Shown: piece after piece, positions 23,559 to 34,581 of the stretch
Layout: each line of letters opens with the position of its first letter
Position numbering within the stretch: the first letter of the stretch is position 1
DNA from: Clitopilus passeckerianus
Lineage: Eukaryota; Basidiomycota; Agaricomycetes; Agaricales; Entolomataceae
Reading direction: 5' to 3'
DNA: 64,000 bases
Assembly (NCBI GenBank): GCA_944990035.1
Contig: CALYLX010000149.1
Coordinates: 496,001-560,000 of the forward strand
Position numbers and translations under genes: made by a program
The notes under the pieces: generated by a model
Told to the model about the DNA's origin: nothing
Databases searched by the model: none
Seen by the model: the letters and a program-made list of their open reading frames with translations, nothing else

Positions 23559-23729
23559 GTTATTTGCGACGTCCGTGTTGTTGTCGTGATGGTATGGTCG
23601 GGTAAATGTTGCGCTTGAACTTCGGCGTTGAGTACATGTATTCGTTCTTTGAGACTCGGAGAGCATCATGATTACTCTGAGGACAGGAGAAATTTGACAT
23701 CATAATACCCTTTCCCGAGGGGGGTGGAT

Positions 23730-23840
23730 AGGTCCTCTTGCTTAAGTGGAAAACTCACGAGATGGCGAGAATGGTACCAATAAATGGTCGTGCCATCAAG
23801 GAGGCCTCCAGTTCGAACCGTTTGGGCGTCAAGGCCCTCA
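23730..23840 (+). mobile_element. tRNA-derived SINE-like element 1
   Basis: A-box-like CTCACGAGATGGCGAGAATGG followed about 45 bp later by a B box, AGTTCGAACCG. Cloverleaf pairing is lost. Similar heads recur three more times within 1 kb. Confidence 0.5.
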
Positions 23841-24040
23841 CATCATACCAGAGGTTTTTGGGTGTTCTGTTTTCTCTCAGTTGAGTTTTCATGTTAATTC
23901 GAGTAGTCGACGAGGCGAAATTCACACCCTTGTCCTTGACAGATAAGCGCAAATTCACTGAATCTGGTCCAGTCAGCTATCTGTCTTCCACGGGTGTTCA
24001 TCACTTGTTTCAGGTGTTAGTTGGCTATCGACCTTTGTGA

Positions 24041-24220
24041 TCCTTTAGCTGAGTGGACGAGCAATCAATCGGGGTCACCTCGTATGACCGGTGAGGGCAG
24101 TCGTTCGATCCGGCTGGAAGACATCTATAGGTTTAAATAAGGTTTTGCTATCCAGTTTAATACCTCTAGCCTGACTCGGGTCGAGTAATGATATTTGCGA
24201 TGCTTCGAAAACAATTTGAA
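24041..24220 (+). mobile_element. tRNA-derived SINE-like element 2
   Basis: A-box-like TTTAGCTGAGTGGACGAGC, B box GTTCGATCCGGC, then a tail containing TGACTCGGGTCGAGTAATG that resembles the tail of element 3. Confidence 0.55.
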
Positions 24221-24282
24221 AGAAAGGATACGTAAATGACTGGAGGCCCTATTGTTGCTGCTTCTTTCTGAATCAGAGCCCT

Positions 24283-24480
24283 GCTGCTAGCTCAGCCGAC
24301 GAAGCGCCTCAGGTTTAGTGCATGGTATCTGCTGCTTCACAACGTGGTCCAGTGTTCGAACCCGCTGGAAGGAGATTAGGAGAGAATAGGATAGTTTTGG
24401 CCTTCTTTGAGGACCTGAGAGAAGCTAGACAACATATCGTCTTGACTTGAGTAGAGCAATGCTAATCTATTCGCTGTGCG
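24283..24480 (+). mobile_element. tRNA-derived SINE-like element 3
   Basis: A-box-like GCTAGCTCAGCCGACGAAGC, B box GTGTTCGAACCCGCTGGAAG, and tail TTGACTTGAGTAGAGCAATG. The sequence after the B box (GCTGGAAG) is shared with element 2. Confidence 0.55.
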
Positions 24481-24603
24481 GAACAGTCGTTAGGTGGTGC
24501 GGGCCGAAATCTGGGCGTTGAGGTTAGGGAAGGCAGTAAATGCCTTTCGTGAATGCAATAATAGAAGGTGATAAAGTTTGTAACTTGAATCCTGGTCGGC
24601 TTA

Positions 24604-24710
24604 GGATCCTAGCTCAGATGGCAGAACATTTGGTATAATGTGTACTATTTCACACTACAACAAAAATCCACAGTTCGAATTGGCAGGGGGGAGCTTGACT
24701 AAAGGCTGAT
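24604..24710 (+). mobile_element. tRNA-derived SINE-like element 4
   Basis: A-box-like CCTAGCTCAGATGGCAGAAC and B-box-like CAGTTCGAATTGGC, with a longer spacing between them. Confidence 0.5.
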
Positions 24711-25364
24711 TCTTTGCGGGCCTCATCTTTGAGCGGGCTCGTGCATTTTGGCCGTATGGCACCTTAAATGGGAAAGGGGTCTCGAGTTTTTCTTCTGTTT
24801 CTATCTTGTGGCCAGGGTCAGAAACAATATATGAGAAGCATTGAACTCAGTATCCGGTTTTGTTTCTGTGGATGTGGTTCGCTCAAAAGATATTCCGATG
24901 GCCAGAGGTGGGGTTTGTCAGCTCGACCGATCATGATCGTCCTCTTGCCCCTTTGAAGTTGTTCAGAATCGTCATGAGCACTTTCAAGTGCCACCATCTT
25001 CCGTCATACTTGAGCACGAAGGACGCCCAACAGCCGCTACGGTAAAGAAACAATGGGAGTGACCAAGATACCGAGGCAAGTCTCTCCATGACCGGGCCCA
25101 CAATGTAAGCTCGACCGACTTCCAGAACCTTCACAACGCTGACTAAACCAACTGCTGACAGTGACAGCCGCCCTGCTATTGAATTACCCTCCGGAGAACT
25201 CTATCTTCCATTGTTTCAAGCAGCTGAATTCTTCAACCGGTGAATGTAAAGGGCGGTACGTATGGCACAGCAGCGATTTGATTCAATGAGTAAGCCAACG
25301 ATTGGTATGTTCTTCCTCATCGATTGCCATTCTGACATCATCTCTCATCTGACTTCTGTAGGTG

Positions 25365-25372
25365 TATAAATA
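25365..25372 (+). promoter_or_regulatory. TATA box of reductase gene C
   Basis: TATAAATA about 100 bp before the ATG at 25466. The surrounding promoter resembles that of copy E. Confidence 0.55.
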
Positions 25373-25465
25373 CTCTGTCCGTTATGGATTTGAATTCCCA
25401 TCGAACGAACAGGAAAGCCCACCGACCCACTACACCCACAAAGTTGAATCTAGAACAACAACGCT

Positions 25466-26639
25466 ATGACCGCAACTACCCAGAAAGCTGTCCACCTTGT
25501 GTCTAAGCATGGTGCCTTTGAGCTCGTCTCTGGCCAACCCATTCCCAAGCCTGGCCCAGGCTACGTCCTCGTCAAGATCCTCGCTTCTTCACTCAACCCC
25601 GTCGATTGGAAGGTCCAGAAGTACGGAATTTTCGTGCAGGATTATCCCGTCGTTCTGGGCACCGATATCGCAGGTGAAGTCATAGAGCTTGGAGAGGGCG
25701 TGACCAACTGGAAGAAGGGAGACAAGATGTAGGTTCAACTCGCCTCGGAGTCGAATTCGGAGAGACTGACTTTCGCGTCGCACAGATTCTTCCAAGGCAC
25801 ATGGACCAAAGAGAACACCAGAACCGGATTCCAGCAATACGCACTCGCTGAGGCAGAATACGCCGCTGCTGTCCCGTCGAATGTCACTGTTGAAGAGGCA
25901 TCTACAATTCCTGTTGTTCTCGCTGCAGGCGTTGTGGGGTTGTATGGTGCGAAGCCTCTGGGCATTGAGTTGACCGCTCCATTCGTTGAGGGTGGAAAGG
26001 GCAAATACACTGGAAAGCCGATAGTTGTTCTTGGTGGACCGACTAGCGTCGGCCAAGTTGGTATGTTCATTCCCTTGCACAGTACTTTGGAACGCAAGCT
26101 AACGACAAAATACAGTCCTCCAACTCGCAAAACTCTCTGGCTTCTCACCTATCATAACCACCTCCTCATTGAAGCACACATCCCTTCTTCAATCCCTAGG
26201 CGCAACGCACATACTCGACCGCTCCCTCTCCACCTCCGAGCTCGCTTCCCAAATCTCCTCGATTACCAAAGAGCCCATCACAGTCGTCTACGACGCCGTC
26301 AGCTTACCCGATACCCAGAACACCGGCTACGCCCTCCTCGACCCCAAAGAACACGGATACCTCGTCACAGTTCTCGGGTCTCAGATCAAAGACGAGGATA
26401 AGAAAGCCAACAAGGAGGTGGTACCCATTTTCGGTGTATTCACCTTGCCGAATACGAGGGAGATTGGGAAGGCGCTGTTTAGGGAGTTGACGGGGTTGTT
26501 GGAGAGAGGGGAGATTAGGCCGAATAGGGTGGAGGTGCTTGAGGGAGGGTTGGGGGGTGTGAAGGGGGGATTGGAGAGGTTGGAGAGGGATGAGGTTAGT
26601 GCTGGGAAGTTGGTTGTTAGGCCTTGGGAGACTGCGTAG
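25466..26639 (+). CDS. enoyl-reductase-like medium-chain reductase, copy C
   Basis: Exons 25466-25728, 25786-26060 and 26116-26639 give 353 residues, with introns in phases 2 and 1. N-terminal GroES-like half (PGPGYVLVKILASSLNPVDW, IFFQGTW, GFQQYALAEAEY), then NADP(H) loop GGPTSVGQV, and the end GLERLERDEVSAGKLVVRP. It is the closest intact relative of copies E and F, which share exon lengths exactly, so the three come from recent tandem duplication. Nothing is missing from the fold; substrate unknown. Confidence 0.9.
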
Positions 26640-27039
26640 ATGAGGCTTGGGGTTCTTGTGATGTGATATTGGTATTCGTTATATCATTATTTATTTATCT
26701 ACTAGAAATTCAGTGTAACTGTAAAGCAGCTATGCAGACGTGAACTTGAATCTGATCGTGGCCAACGCCCAGATGCTGCGCCCCCGTCAGCTGAAGCCAT
26801 CACTCTTTCTTCTTGACGCCTACCATCTTCACCTCAATTGACTACACAATGGCAACATTTGCACTGGTGTCTTCAATAATATTACAACTAGCAACTAGCT
26901 TGCTGATGCAGCAGGCAATAAGGCTATGAGGCTTTCCGGAGAACTAATTGTTTGCCCACCAGCTGGACATTTCCACTAGCAGTCAATGCTCGACCGCATC
27001 ACACGTCCTACGAAGGATTATCTTTCAAGCAGCCTATTC
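26640..27039. other. intergenic, nothing recognised
   Basis: 400 bp between intact copy C and the rearranged relic. No motif seen. Confidence 0.4.
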
Positions 27040-27700
27040 CACTTCCAGACGGGGCCCTTCGAGCTGATGTCTGGCCATCGTATCCCATCCCGAAGCCCCA
27101 CGACTTTACCGGCGACGTCGGTGCTGAGGACGGAAGGGAACTGCTGCAAATATCCACACCATGGTTATGGATCTTCCAGTCGAGGTTCGAGCGCAGATGT
27201 CAGGATCCTGACATGAGCGACAACAGGACCTAGTTTTTTTTGTGGCCAACGGGAACGCTTGGATAAAAGTAGGTAACATTGTGTCTTCCTGGTGCAGCTC
27301 AAGCAACTGACTGTATGCGTCTTATAGATTCTTACAAGGGACCGTACTCCCTGATAACACCAGAATCAGCGTTCAACGTTATGCTCTCGCTGAGGGCAAT
27401 TTGCAACTGCTTTTCCGTCTGACGACATGGAAGAAGCTTCTGCTGGCCCGGTTATCCTCGCTGTAGAGGGACATCGCTGAAAAGCCCTTGGTCGTTTTTT
27501 AGGTGGACTGACTAGTATTGGGCGGATTGGTGTGTGCTTTTCCTCCGCCCCGTATTAAGAAGCAATACACTAAATCCTTCTCATTGTATAGTCATCCAGC
27601 TCGCCTAACTCTTTGGTTTATCAATTGATTACGAGAACCTCCGCACCATCCCTTTCCATACTCCTTCTCGCCAGCGGTCCACCTTGAAGCAACCTTCGCT
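27040..27700 (+). pseudogene. reductase relic D with an inverted internal block
   Basis: 27040-27100 matches exon 1 of copy C in the forward sense (GGGCCCTTCGAGCT, CTGGCCATCGTATCCCATCC). About 27101-27225 instead matches the reverse complement of the rest of exon 1 (GACTTTACCGGCGACGTCGG, ATCTTCCAGTCGAGG). From 27331 forward homology returns with the exon 2 start (FLQGTVLPDNTR, YALAEG), then a large deletion, a remnant of the NADP(H) loop (GGLTSIGRIG) and the exon 3 start with a stop where the intact copies have Ala-Lys (CTCGCCTAACTC). It is clearly dead. Confidence 0.8.
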
Positions 27701-27998
27701 ACTCTATATCTTGTCATATTTCGCGCCTACAGAGACATCGTGCAAGAAACACGGCACTAGAGGAACATTGTCAACATACTCAGCAATGCTGACTGTTATT
27801 ACCAACTTGCTGACAGTGACCACGGTCTGGACTCCTGCGATTCAATTATGCACTGAATGCGCCTTTTCACTGTCCGATTACAAACTGAGTGCTTGACGCA
27901 CTACGAATATCTGATTCTGAGTAAGTAAATCAATTGGTCTTTGATCTTTCTCATTCTGCGTCGTTCTGACACCATCTTCCATTAGGCGCTCTAGCCAG

Positions 27999-28005
27999 TA
28001 TAAGG
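27999..28005 (+). promoter_or_regulatory. TATA box of reductase copy E
   Basis: TATAAGG about 94 bp before the ATG at 28093, at the same relative place as in copy C. Confidence 0.45.
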
Positions 28006-28092
28006 ATCCCGTCTGTTATGGTTCTGGGTTCACATCGAAAGAAATCCGCATTGCATCTGCCCTCCCTATCGAACCAACCCTAGGAACACGCC

Positions 28093-29274
28093 ATGGCCAC
28101 AAAGACTCAGAAGGTTCTCCAGCTGGTGGTCAAACAAGGCCCCTTCAAGGTCATCTCCGGCCAATCTATCCCAAAACCTGGCCCGGGCTACGTCCTGGTC
28201 AAAGTTCTCGCCGCTGCACTCAACCCGGTGGACTGGAAAGTTCAGAAGACTGGGCTGTTTGCCCAGCATTACCCTATCGTGCTGGGGAGCGATATTGCTG
28301 GTGAAGTCGTTGAGCTTGGGGAAGATGTGACTAATTTGAAGCTTGGTGATAATATGTACGCTACACCCACTCTCATGGCACTTTCCTGATTCTTAAGGCT
28401 GACGATATGCATTGTGTAGATTTTTCGAGGGTACATGGGTTCCTGAGAACTCGAGAACTGGGTTCCAGCAGTATGCGCTTGCTGAGGCTGAATACACGGC
28501 AGTTGTCCCGTCAAACATCACTGTAGAAGAAGCATCGACACTACCTGTTGCTGTTGCTACAGCTGTCGTTGCATTATACAGCCCGAAGCCATTCGGTATC
28601 GAGCTAACTCCTCCATTTATTGAAGGTGGAAGGAGCAAGTATGCTGGAAAACCGCTCGTTGTGCTTGGTGGGTCAGGTAGTGTGGGACGAAGTGGTACGT
28701 TTTTCGACTTCTCCGTTGCATTATCGACTATATGCTAATACTATCTCCAGTCATACAATTCGCAAAACTCTCCGGTTTCTCGCCGATCATTACCACCGCC
28801 TCCCAGAAGCACACCTCCCGCCTCCAATCTTTGGGGGCAACTCACGTTCTTGACCGATCCTTGTCCACGTCTTAGCTGTCTGCAAAGATACGCTCGATTA
28901 CCGAAGAGCCCATTACGCTCGTGTATGATGCTGTCGGTACGCCAGTGACACAAAACACCGGCTACGCAATCCTCGACTCTATCGAACGTGCCCAGCTCAT
29001 CACCGTTGAGTCTCCCCAGATCAAAGAGGAGGATAAGAAGGAAAACAAGGAAGTTGTAACTCCTTATGGCGTATTCACCCTACCGAGTACGAGAGAAATT
29101 GGGAAGGCGCTGTTCAGCCAGTTGACGGGGTTGGTCGAGAGGGGAGAAATCAAGCCGAACAGGGCGGAGGTGGTAGAGGGTGGCCTAGCAGCCGTGGCTG
29201 GAGGATTGGAGAGGCTGGAGAGGGGGGAAGTCAGTGGAGGGAAGTTGGTCGTTCGACCCCATGATACTGCCTAG
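28093..29274 (+). pseudogene. enoyl-reductase-like copy E with a premature stop
   Basis: Exons 28093-28355, 28420-28694 and 28751-29274 have exactly the lengths of copy C (263, 275 and 524 nt) and good splice sites. The reading frame is clean except for TAG at 28873-28875, where copies C and F have the Glu codon of (S/T)SEL. The rest, including VYDAVGTPVTQNTGYAIL and the C-terminal GGLERLERGEVSGGKLVVRP, is well kept, so inactivation is recent or the codon is read through or is a sequencing error. NADP(H) loop: GGSGSVGRS. Without readthrough the product loses the last third of the fold. Confidence 0.82.
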
Positions 29275-29961
29275 ACTTGATGTGGTCCTATGTGGCATAA
29301 TTGCCAATTTATTTCATTGGCTCGTATGGTGGTCACTAGATGCGATCTGGTCGGCCCTGGCTGATTGAATATCTACATCTTTATTCAGGTTAAACAGCTT
29401 GAACGGCACCATTAAAAATCTCATAGTCATTGACACATCCAGACCGTTCCTCGTGTGCCACTACAACTACTACGGTCCTACCGGACCTCCGTGGGCCGCT
29501 TCCTGTGGAGCTTTGTCAGGGCACAAAACGTCGTCTTTCTCCTGACTCCTTTCTCTCACCACCTCAGCTCTGCGTACATGCAGCGCCCAAAAGTCATGAT
29601 GTTGGCAATATCATATACGAAGCCTAGAATAGGAAAGACTTTTGTCGGACTTCAAGAATGCCGACGGTCCTCATCTCTGGCGCTGATGTGAAGCCTCAGC
29701 TAGCTCCAATCTTGCTATTATAGCTGACTAAAGGGGAACCACCTTGCTGTATCTTACTGCGGTAACCAATATTGGTATTCACTGGGCGAAATAAGTTCGA
29801 CGCTGAACGACTAAGCCAAGTAATCTTCCCCATACAGTGTTCACCAGTGTCTCGTATTTGGCGTCATTGCGTATATCTACGCAATCTACCATGAGTTCGT
29901 CATCTCATCGAAGGAAATACAACTTGTCGACCTCCTCCACTATCTCAGCGAAGTAACTCCT
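29275..29961. other. intergenic, nothing recognised
   Basis: About 690 bp between copies E and F. No repeat or RNA gene seen; it holds the promoter of copy F. Confidence 0.4.
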
Positions 29962-31141
29962 ATGACTGCAACCACTCAGAAAGCCGTCCAGTTGACCTCC
30001 AAATACGGCGCCTTTGAGCTCGTCTCTGGTCAACCTATCCCAGAGCCTGGCCCAGGCTTGGTCCTTGTAAAGATTCTCGCGTGTGCACTCAACCCCGTCG
30101 ATTGGAACGTCCAGGCATACGGTATCTTTGTGGAGGACTATCCTGCCGTCCTGGGCAGCGACATCGCTGGTGAAGTTGTCGGACTTGGGCAAGGCACAGT
30201 CAAGTGGAAGGTCGGCGATAAAATGTAGGCCCATTGGTATCTCAGCGCCACATCCGAAGAACTGACTCTACTCCATAGATTCTTCGAAGGAATCTGGCCC
30301 CCTGAAATTTTCAGGAACGGGTTCCAACAATACGTCCTCGCGGATGCCGAGTATGCTGCGAGAGTACCATCGAATATTAGTATTGAAGAGGCATGCACGA
30401 TTCCTGTTGCTCTTGGCACGGCCGTTGTAGCACTTTACACTGCGAGACCTCTTGGTATTGATTTAACTCCCCGTTCGTGGAGGGTGGAAAAGGAAAGTAT
30501 GCGGGAAAACCCTTCGTCTTACTTGGTGGAGCGACTAGTGTAGGGCAGAGTGGTAAGTCCTTCATCTGCCCATGGTCTGAGCGATTAGAAGTCTAATGGA
30601 GTTATTCGTAACCGCAGTCATCCAATTTGCAAAACTCTCTGGGTTTGCACCCATTATCACCACGGCCTCGACGAAGAACACACCCCACCTCCAATACTTA
30701 GGCGCGACGCACGTTCTTGACCGATCACTCCCTACCTCTGAACTCTCCTCTCAAATTTCCTCGATCACTAAAGAACCCATTACGATTGTGTATGATGCCG
30801 TCAGCACTGAGGATACGCAGACCACGGGCTACGCACTTCTTGACCCAAGAGACCAAGGACATCTGATCACCGTCCTGCCGTCCCACATCAAAGATGAAGA
30901 CAAGAAGGAGAACAAGGAAATTTTAACAACGTTCGGTGCGTTCACAATGCCTAGTACAAAGGCTATTGGGAAGGTGTTATTCGGGGTTTTGCCGGACCCG
31001 ATTGAGAAAGGGGAGTTTAAGCCGAACAGGGTAGAAATACTCGAGGGAGGATTGGCAGGTATCGTGGGCGGATTGGAAAGGCTGCAGAGGGGTGAGGTGA
31101 GCGCAGGGAAGCTGGTTATCAGGCCTCATGAGACTGCTTAG
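29962..31141 (+). pseudogene. enoyl-reductase-like copy F with a 1-nt deletion
   Basis: Exons 29962-30224, 30279-30552 and 30618-31141. Exon 2 is one base shorter than in copies C and E. The shift lies in the C run at 30469-30472: upstream the frame reads GIDLTP, and one more C would continue into the family's PFVEGGKGKYAGKP. Exon 3 is fully open (VIQFAKLSGFAPIITTAS to GKLVIRPHETA). All other splice sites are good. A homopolymer is also where sequencing errors concentrate, so the copy may be intact. Confidence 0.8.
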
Positions 31142-32167
31142 ACGAAACGTCAGGGCGTTGCTTCTATTGTTACTTTGGTCGATGAAATATGAGTTGGTAA
31201 AATCTCGAAATACAGTGTACTTGAGCCGTAATATCCAATGTAACATATCTAAAGGCGGATTGCCGTACTTGACTCCCGAAGCTATCTTGCTGATTTATTT
31301 TCCACTCCAGAGTATGCGTAGAACCTGTATTCCCAAGTACAACCCGAATTCCTTCTCGCCGGGTTCGAATGCACCCCGAATATCAGTGTGCATGCCCTAT
31401 CAGTTGGTGAGCCATTTTCCAACCCGCTCAATATATATCTCCTATTTCCTAAACTGCTGCCCGTCGAAAAGCTGTGATTTGGTGCCGAGTGACCCCTCCT
31501 TTACCAGACACAACAGGTAAATTCGACTGGTAATTCGTGCCGTTGGTCGTGTCTGGTAACTCACACGATGTTGATTTCAGTTTCGATGGGAGTTAATGCT
31601 GGAAGACGTATCTGACCTACAGTGTGACGGATTGAAAGATCTGGCTTTTACAGTGCTGGCTCAACGTAATCTTATCTTATCTGATGCACTTTCCAGCGCT
31701 AATCACTCTCGGACACAGCCGATGTCATTTCTCATGCTTCAAGTTTACTCTGGTCTTCAAGTTTTCGAAAACATGCCCAATATCCCTCCGAAAGTACGCC
31801 CAAGGATCTCAGCGGGTTGACCCAGCGTCTTCAGCCAGGCTTTATATGCTGCATCGTTAACTTGATCGAAAGGGGGATCGAGCTTGCCTTACAGCGCGAC
31901 CTGTCCACGACTGGCATGCGTCAGAGAATGTGCTTCACATACTCCCATCGTCGGAAGCGCATAATTCCGGTTATGATGGCTTCTTCACGCATTTAGTCCT
32001 CACAAAACCTGTTTTTCGTGCAAAACGCACTCCGCTTGCGCAGACGACCTTTCGGCTGGGTGATCAGGATCAATCAACGGTCATGTGCTTCGTGGGTCCA
32101 TTCGACAATGGACAATGGACAAAGGCTCCTAGTCCGAACGTTCACATCTTGAATACAATCCACCGCC
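31142..32167. other. intergenic, nothing recognised
   Basis: About 1 kb with short ORFs only; no motif. Contains the promoter of the MYND-kelch gene. Confidence 0.4.
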
Positions 32168-34581
32168 ATGGAACGCCCTCCCCTCAATTATTTGGCAGAT
32201 ATCTGCCAGGTGGATGACGACAAGTTTGGAGAACCCATTGTCGAAGAAGATGAAAGATATTATGTGATGGAGCCACTATAGTATGTCACTCAGGTTTCAA
32301 AGGATCTTCTAGTATTCCTAACTCTTGACAGCAATGAAGGGATAAAATATATAAATTCGGACCAACATCCGCAATCTAGAGAAGCTTTTACAAAGGCTGC
32401 ACATGCCCTCACGGACGAAGCATTTCCCTTTGCAACCGTAGACACGATCGGGTTCAGAAGAGACTTCTACATGAAGATGCCAGCGATCAACAAAGCGTTC
32501 TTGATGAATATTTGCTTATTGGTCATTGAATGTTGCCACAAAGAAAACGGCCATTTCTTGGTATGTTCCACTCCGATGTGTTATGCCTCGTTTAACGCAA
32601 TGCAGGCAATTGCTTGGGGACAAGAGCTCGATATTATCCTCGCTCATAGTTTCCTCAGGTTTCCACTTGTCGTCACGCGGGGTGAGTCATGTAATTTCTC
32701 AAGGATACGTTAACTAATCCACGACAAGATTGGTACCAACACGAGATGATTTGGAAGAAGTATTCAGAACACGTGCACAAAATCAAATCTCTCATTGACA
32801 TCGCTCTTACCACGGAAGCTCTGAAAAACAGCGCCACCTGTCATCATGCTCTGACTCTCTTGGACATGTATCTGCCCGGACTTTCCGAAGAAGATTACCC
32901 AAACTACCTCCCCGTGACTTCGGATGATTCTCCTCGATATCTACTTCATCCTAGCCGGGACTGGAAACCCCCATATTGCAACGCAAATTTACACATACGT
33001 GGTGCATGGAGGAGGCTACCCGTCAAACCGTCCGGAAAAATGGGCCGCAGGCATAGTTGCTCAGGTTTTGTATGGAAAGGTGGGGATATCTCAGTCAGTT
33101 TCGCCTACCTTTCTAATCTGCCACCAATCGGCAGAATACCTCTATATTATAGGTGGCAGTCGTAATGACGACATGTCAACTGATACGCGCAACGTCTGGC
33201 GACTTGACCTAGAGAGTCCCACTGAGTGGGATTACGTCTGCCAGTACCCTATCTCTGTCCAGGAGTACACTCGCTTTCGCAACCGAGATATAAGCGTCTA
33301 CAAGGATAGGGCGTACTTGTTCACGGGTAGGCCTCAGCTGGACGTCTTTGACCTGGTTAAACAGACCTGGAGCACCTTGACGACAACATGGGAAGCTACT
33401 GGAGGCGACGCAGATGCATTCGTACGACCAAACTGGCCATGGTATGGAAACATCTGCGAAGGGGCTTGTCAGCAAATCATTCAGGGCCGACTCTTTGTTT
33501 TCGGTGGCCTTAATGGTGATACGTGGGCAGGCAGCAATCTCTTCATGGAGCTTGATCTTACGACCCTACGGTGGAGGCGGCTGAGCGGACATGCCTGCAT
33601 CTATAAGAGGCACGAGGTCGACATTCCAGGTCCAAGATGGAGCGCGTCGTCTTGGGTCAACAAAGATCAGGACCGATTCTACCTTATGTTTGGCCAATGC
33701 AACAAAAGGACGGAACCACGGCTTGCGGACGAGGGTGCCCCAAAGGAGCCGTGGGTGTATGATGACATGTGGAGCTGGGATATTCGACAGGAGAAATGGC
33801 GCCGAGAGCGAGTATTGGGGAACGTACCATCTGCAAGGAACGGCTTTGGTTGCGTCTATGTCCGTTTACGTTTCATTTCCCTTTCCCTTTTCCTGATCTT
33901 CTTATTGACTATTTTGCAGAACGAGAAGCTTGACAAGGTCATCGTATTCGGGGGCGAAAATCCTATGTGGTCCAAGAATCTGCTGAAGATCAAGGATGAC
34001 GATCCAAGCTCGCTCCCCGATCGCGTCTGCTACCTTGCGGACACATTCATATATCAGCCCCTCCGGCAGGAGGTAGCTCAGTCCGCTCTTGAACTCAAAC
34101 GAGATGGAGTGAAAATGCCTCTGGATGGCGACGATCTCAGGTGGAAACAAGTTCTGACGTCTGGGTTCCCAACATGGCGCTCAAATATGCAGCTCATTTG
34201 CGACCAAGACACTGGGAGGGTCTACATGTACGGGGGTGTGGCTCGGACCGACGTGATACCTACGCATTCAAAGTCGAAAACGCGAGCCTTTGGCGATCTT
34301 TGGGAGCTACAACTGGATATCCCTGGTGGTCACTTCGAAAACGTCAACTTAGAGGATGAGCAACGAACGGCAGCTGTTGGCTCGCGGCAGCGGTGTTTCA
34401 ACTGCCTCGAGGTTGGCTACTGGAAGAAATGTGGTGGTGCGTCTGCCAGATGTGGAGCCGGTTCAGATGCTCACGGTTTCTGATAGGTACTTGCCGCGGA
34501 CGAGCATTCTTCTGCAAACCGGAGTGTTTGAAGCTTGGTTGGGGCACGCATAAGGATTTGCACCAGTGTCGAAAGGGGTAG
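32168..34581 (+). CDS. MYND-finger protein with kelch-like repeats
   Basis: Exons 32168-32280, 32332-32560, 32606-32681, 32729-33079, 33135-33859, 33920-34436 and 34487-34581 sum to 701 residues. The start has GCCATGG context. The middle has kelch-type blades (YLYIIGG, RLFVFGGLNG, KVIVFGGENP, VYMYGGVARTD), and the C-terminus is a MYND zinc finger (CFNC...KKCGGTCRGRAFFC...C...H...C, about 655-698), whose last part is restored only by splicing 34437-34486. MYND fingers bind proline-rich partners. The stretch 32985-33079 reads as family-like protein (GGYPSNRPEKWAAG) in a different frame from the one this model uses, so a local frame shift has occurred, see findings. Function unknown. Confidence 0.75.

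Noticed and set aside
23746..23958. Short ORFs inside the SINE-like cluster
   Set aside because: They overlap tRNA-like promoter boxes and have no coding signature.
20067..31141. A secondary-metabolite gene cluster
   Set aside because: Only reductase-like genes are present; no polyketide or peptide synthase, transporter or regulator lies among them.
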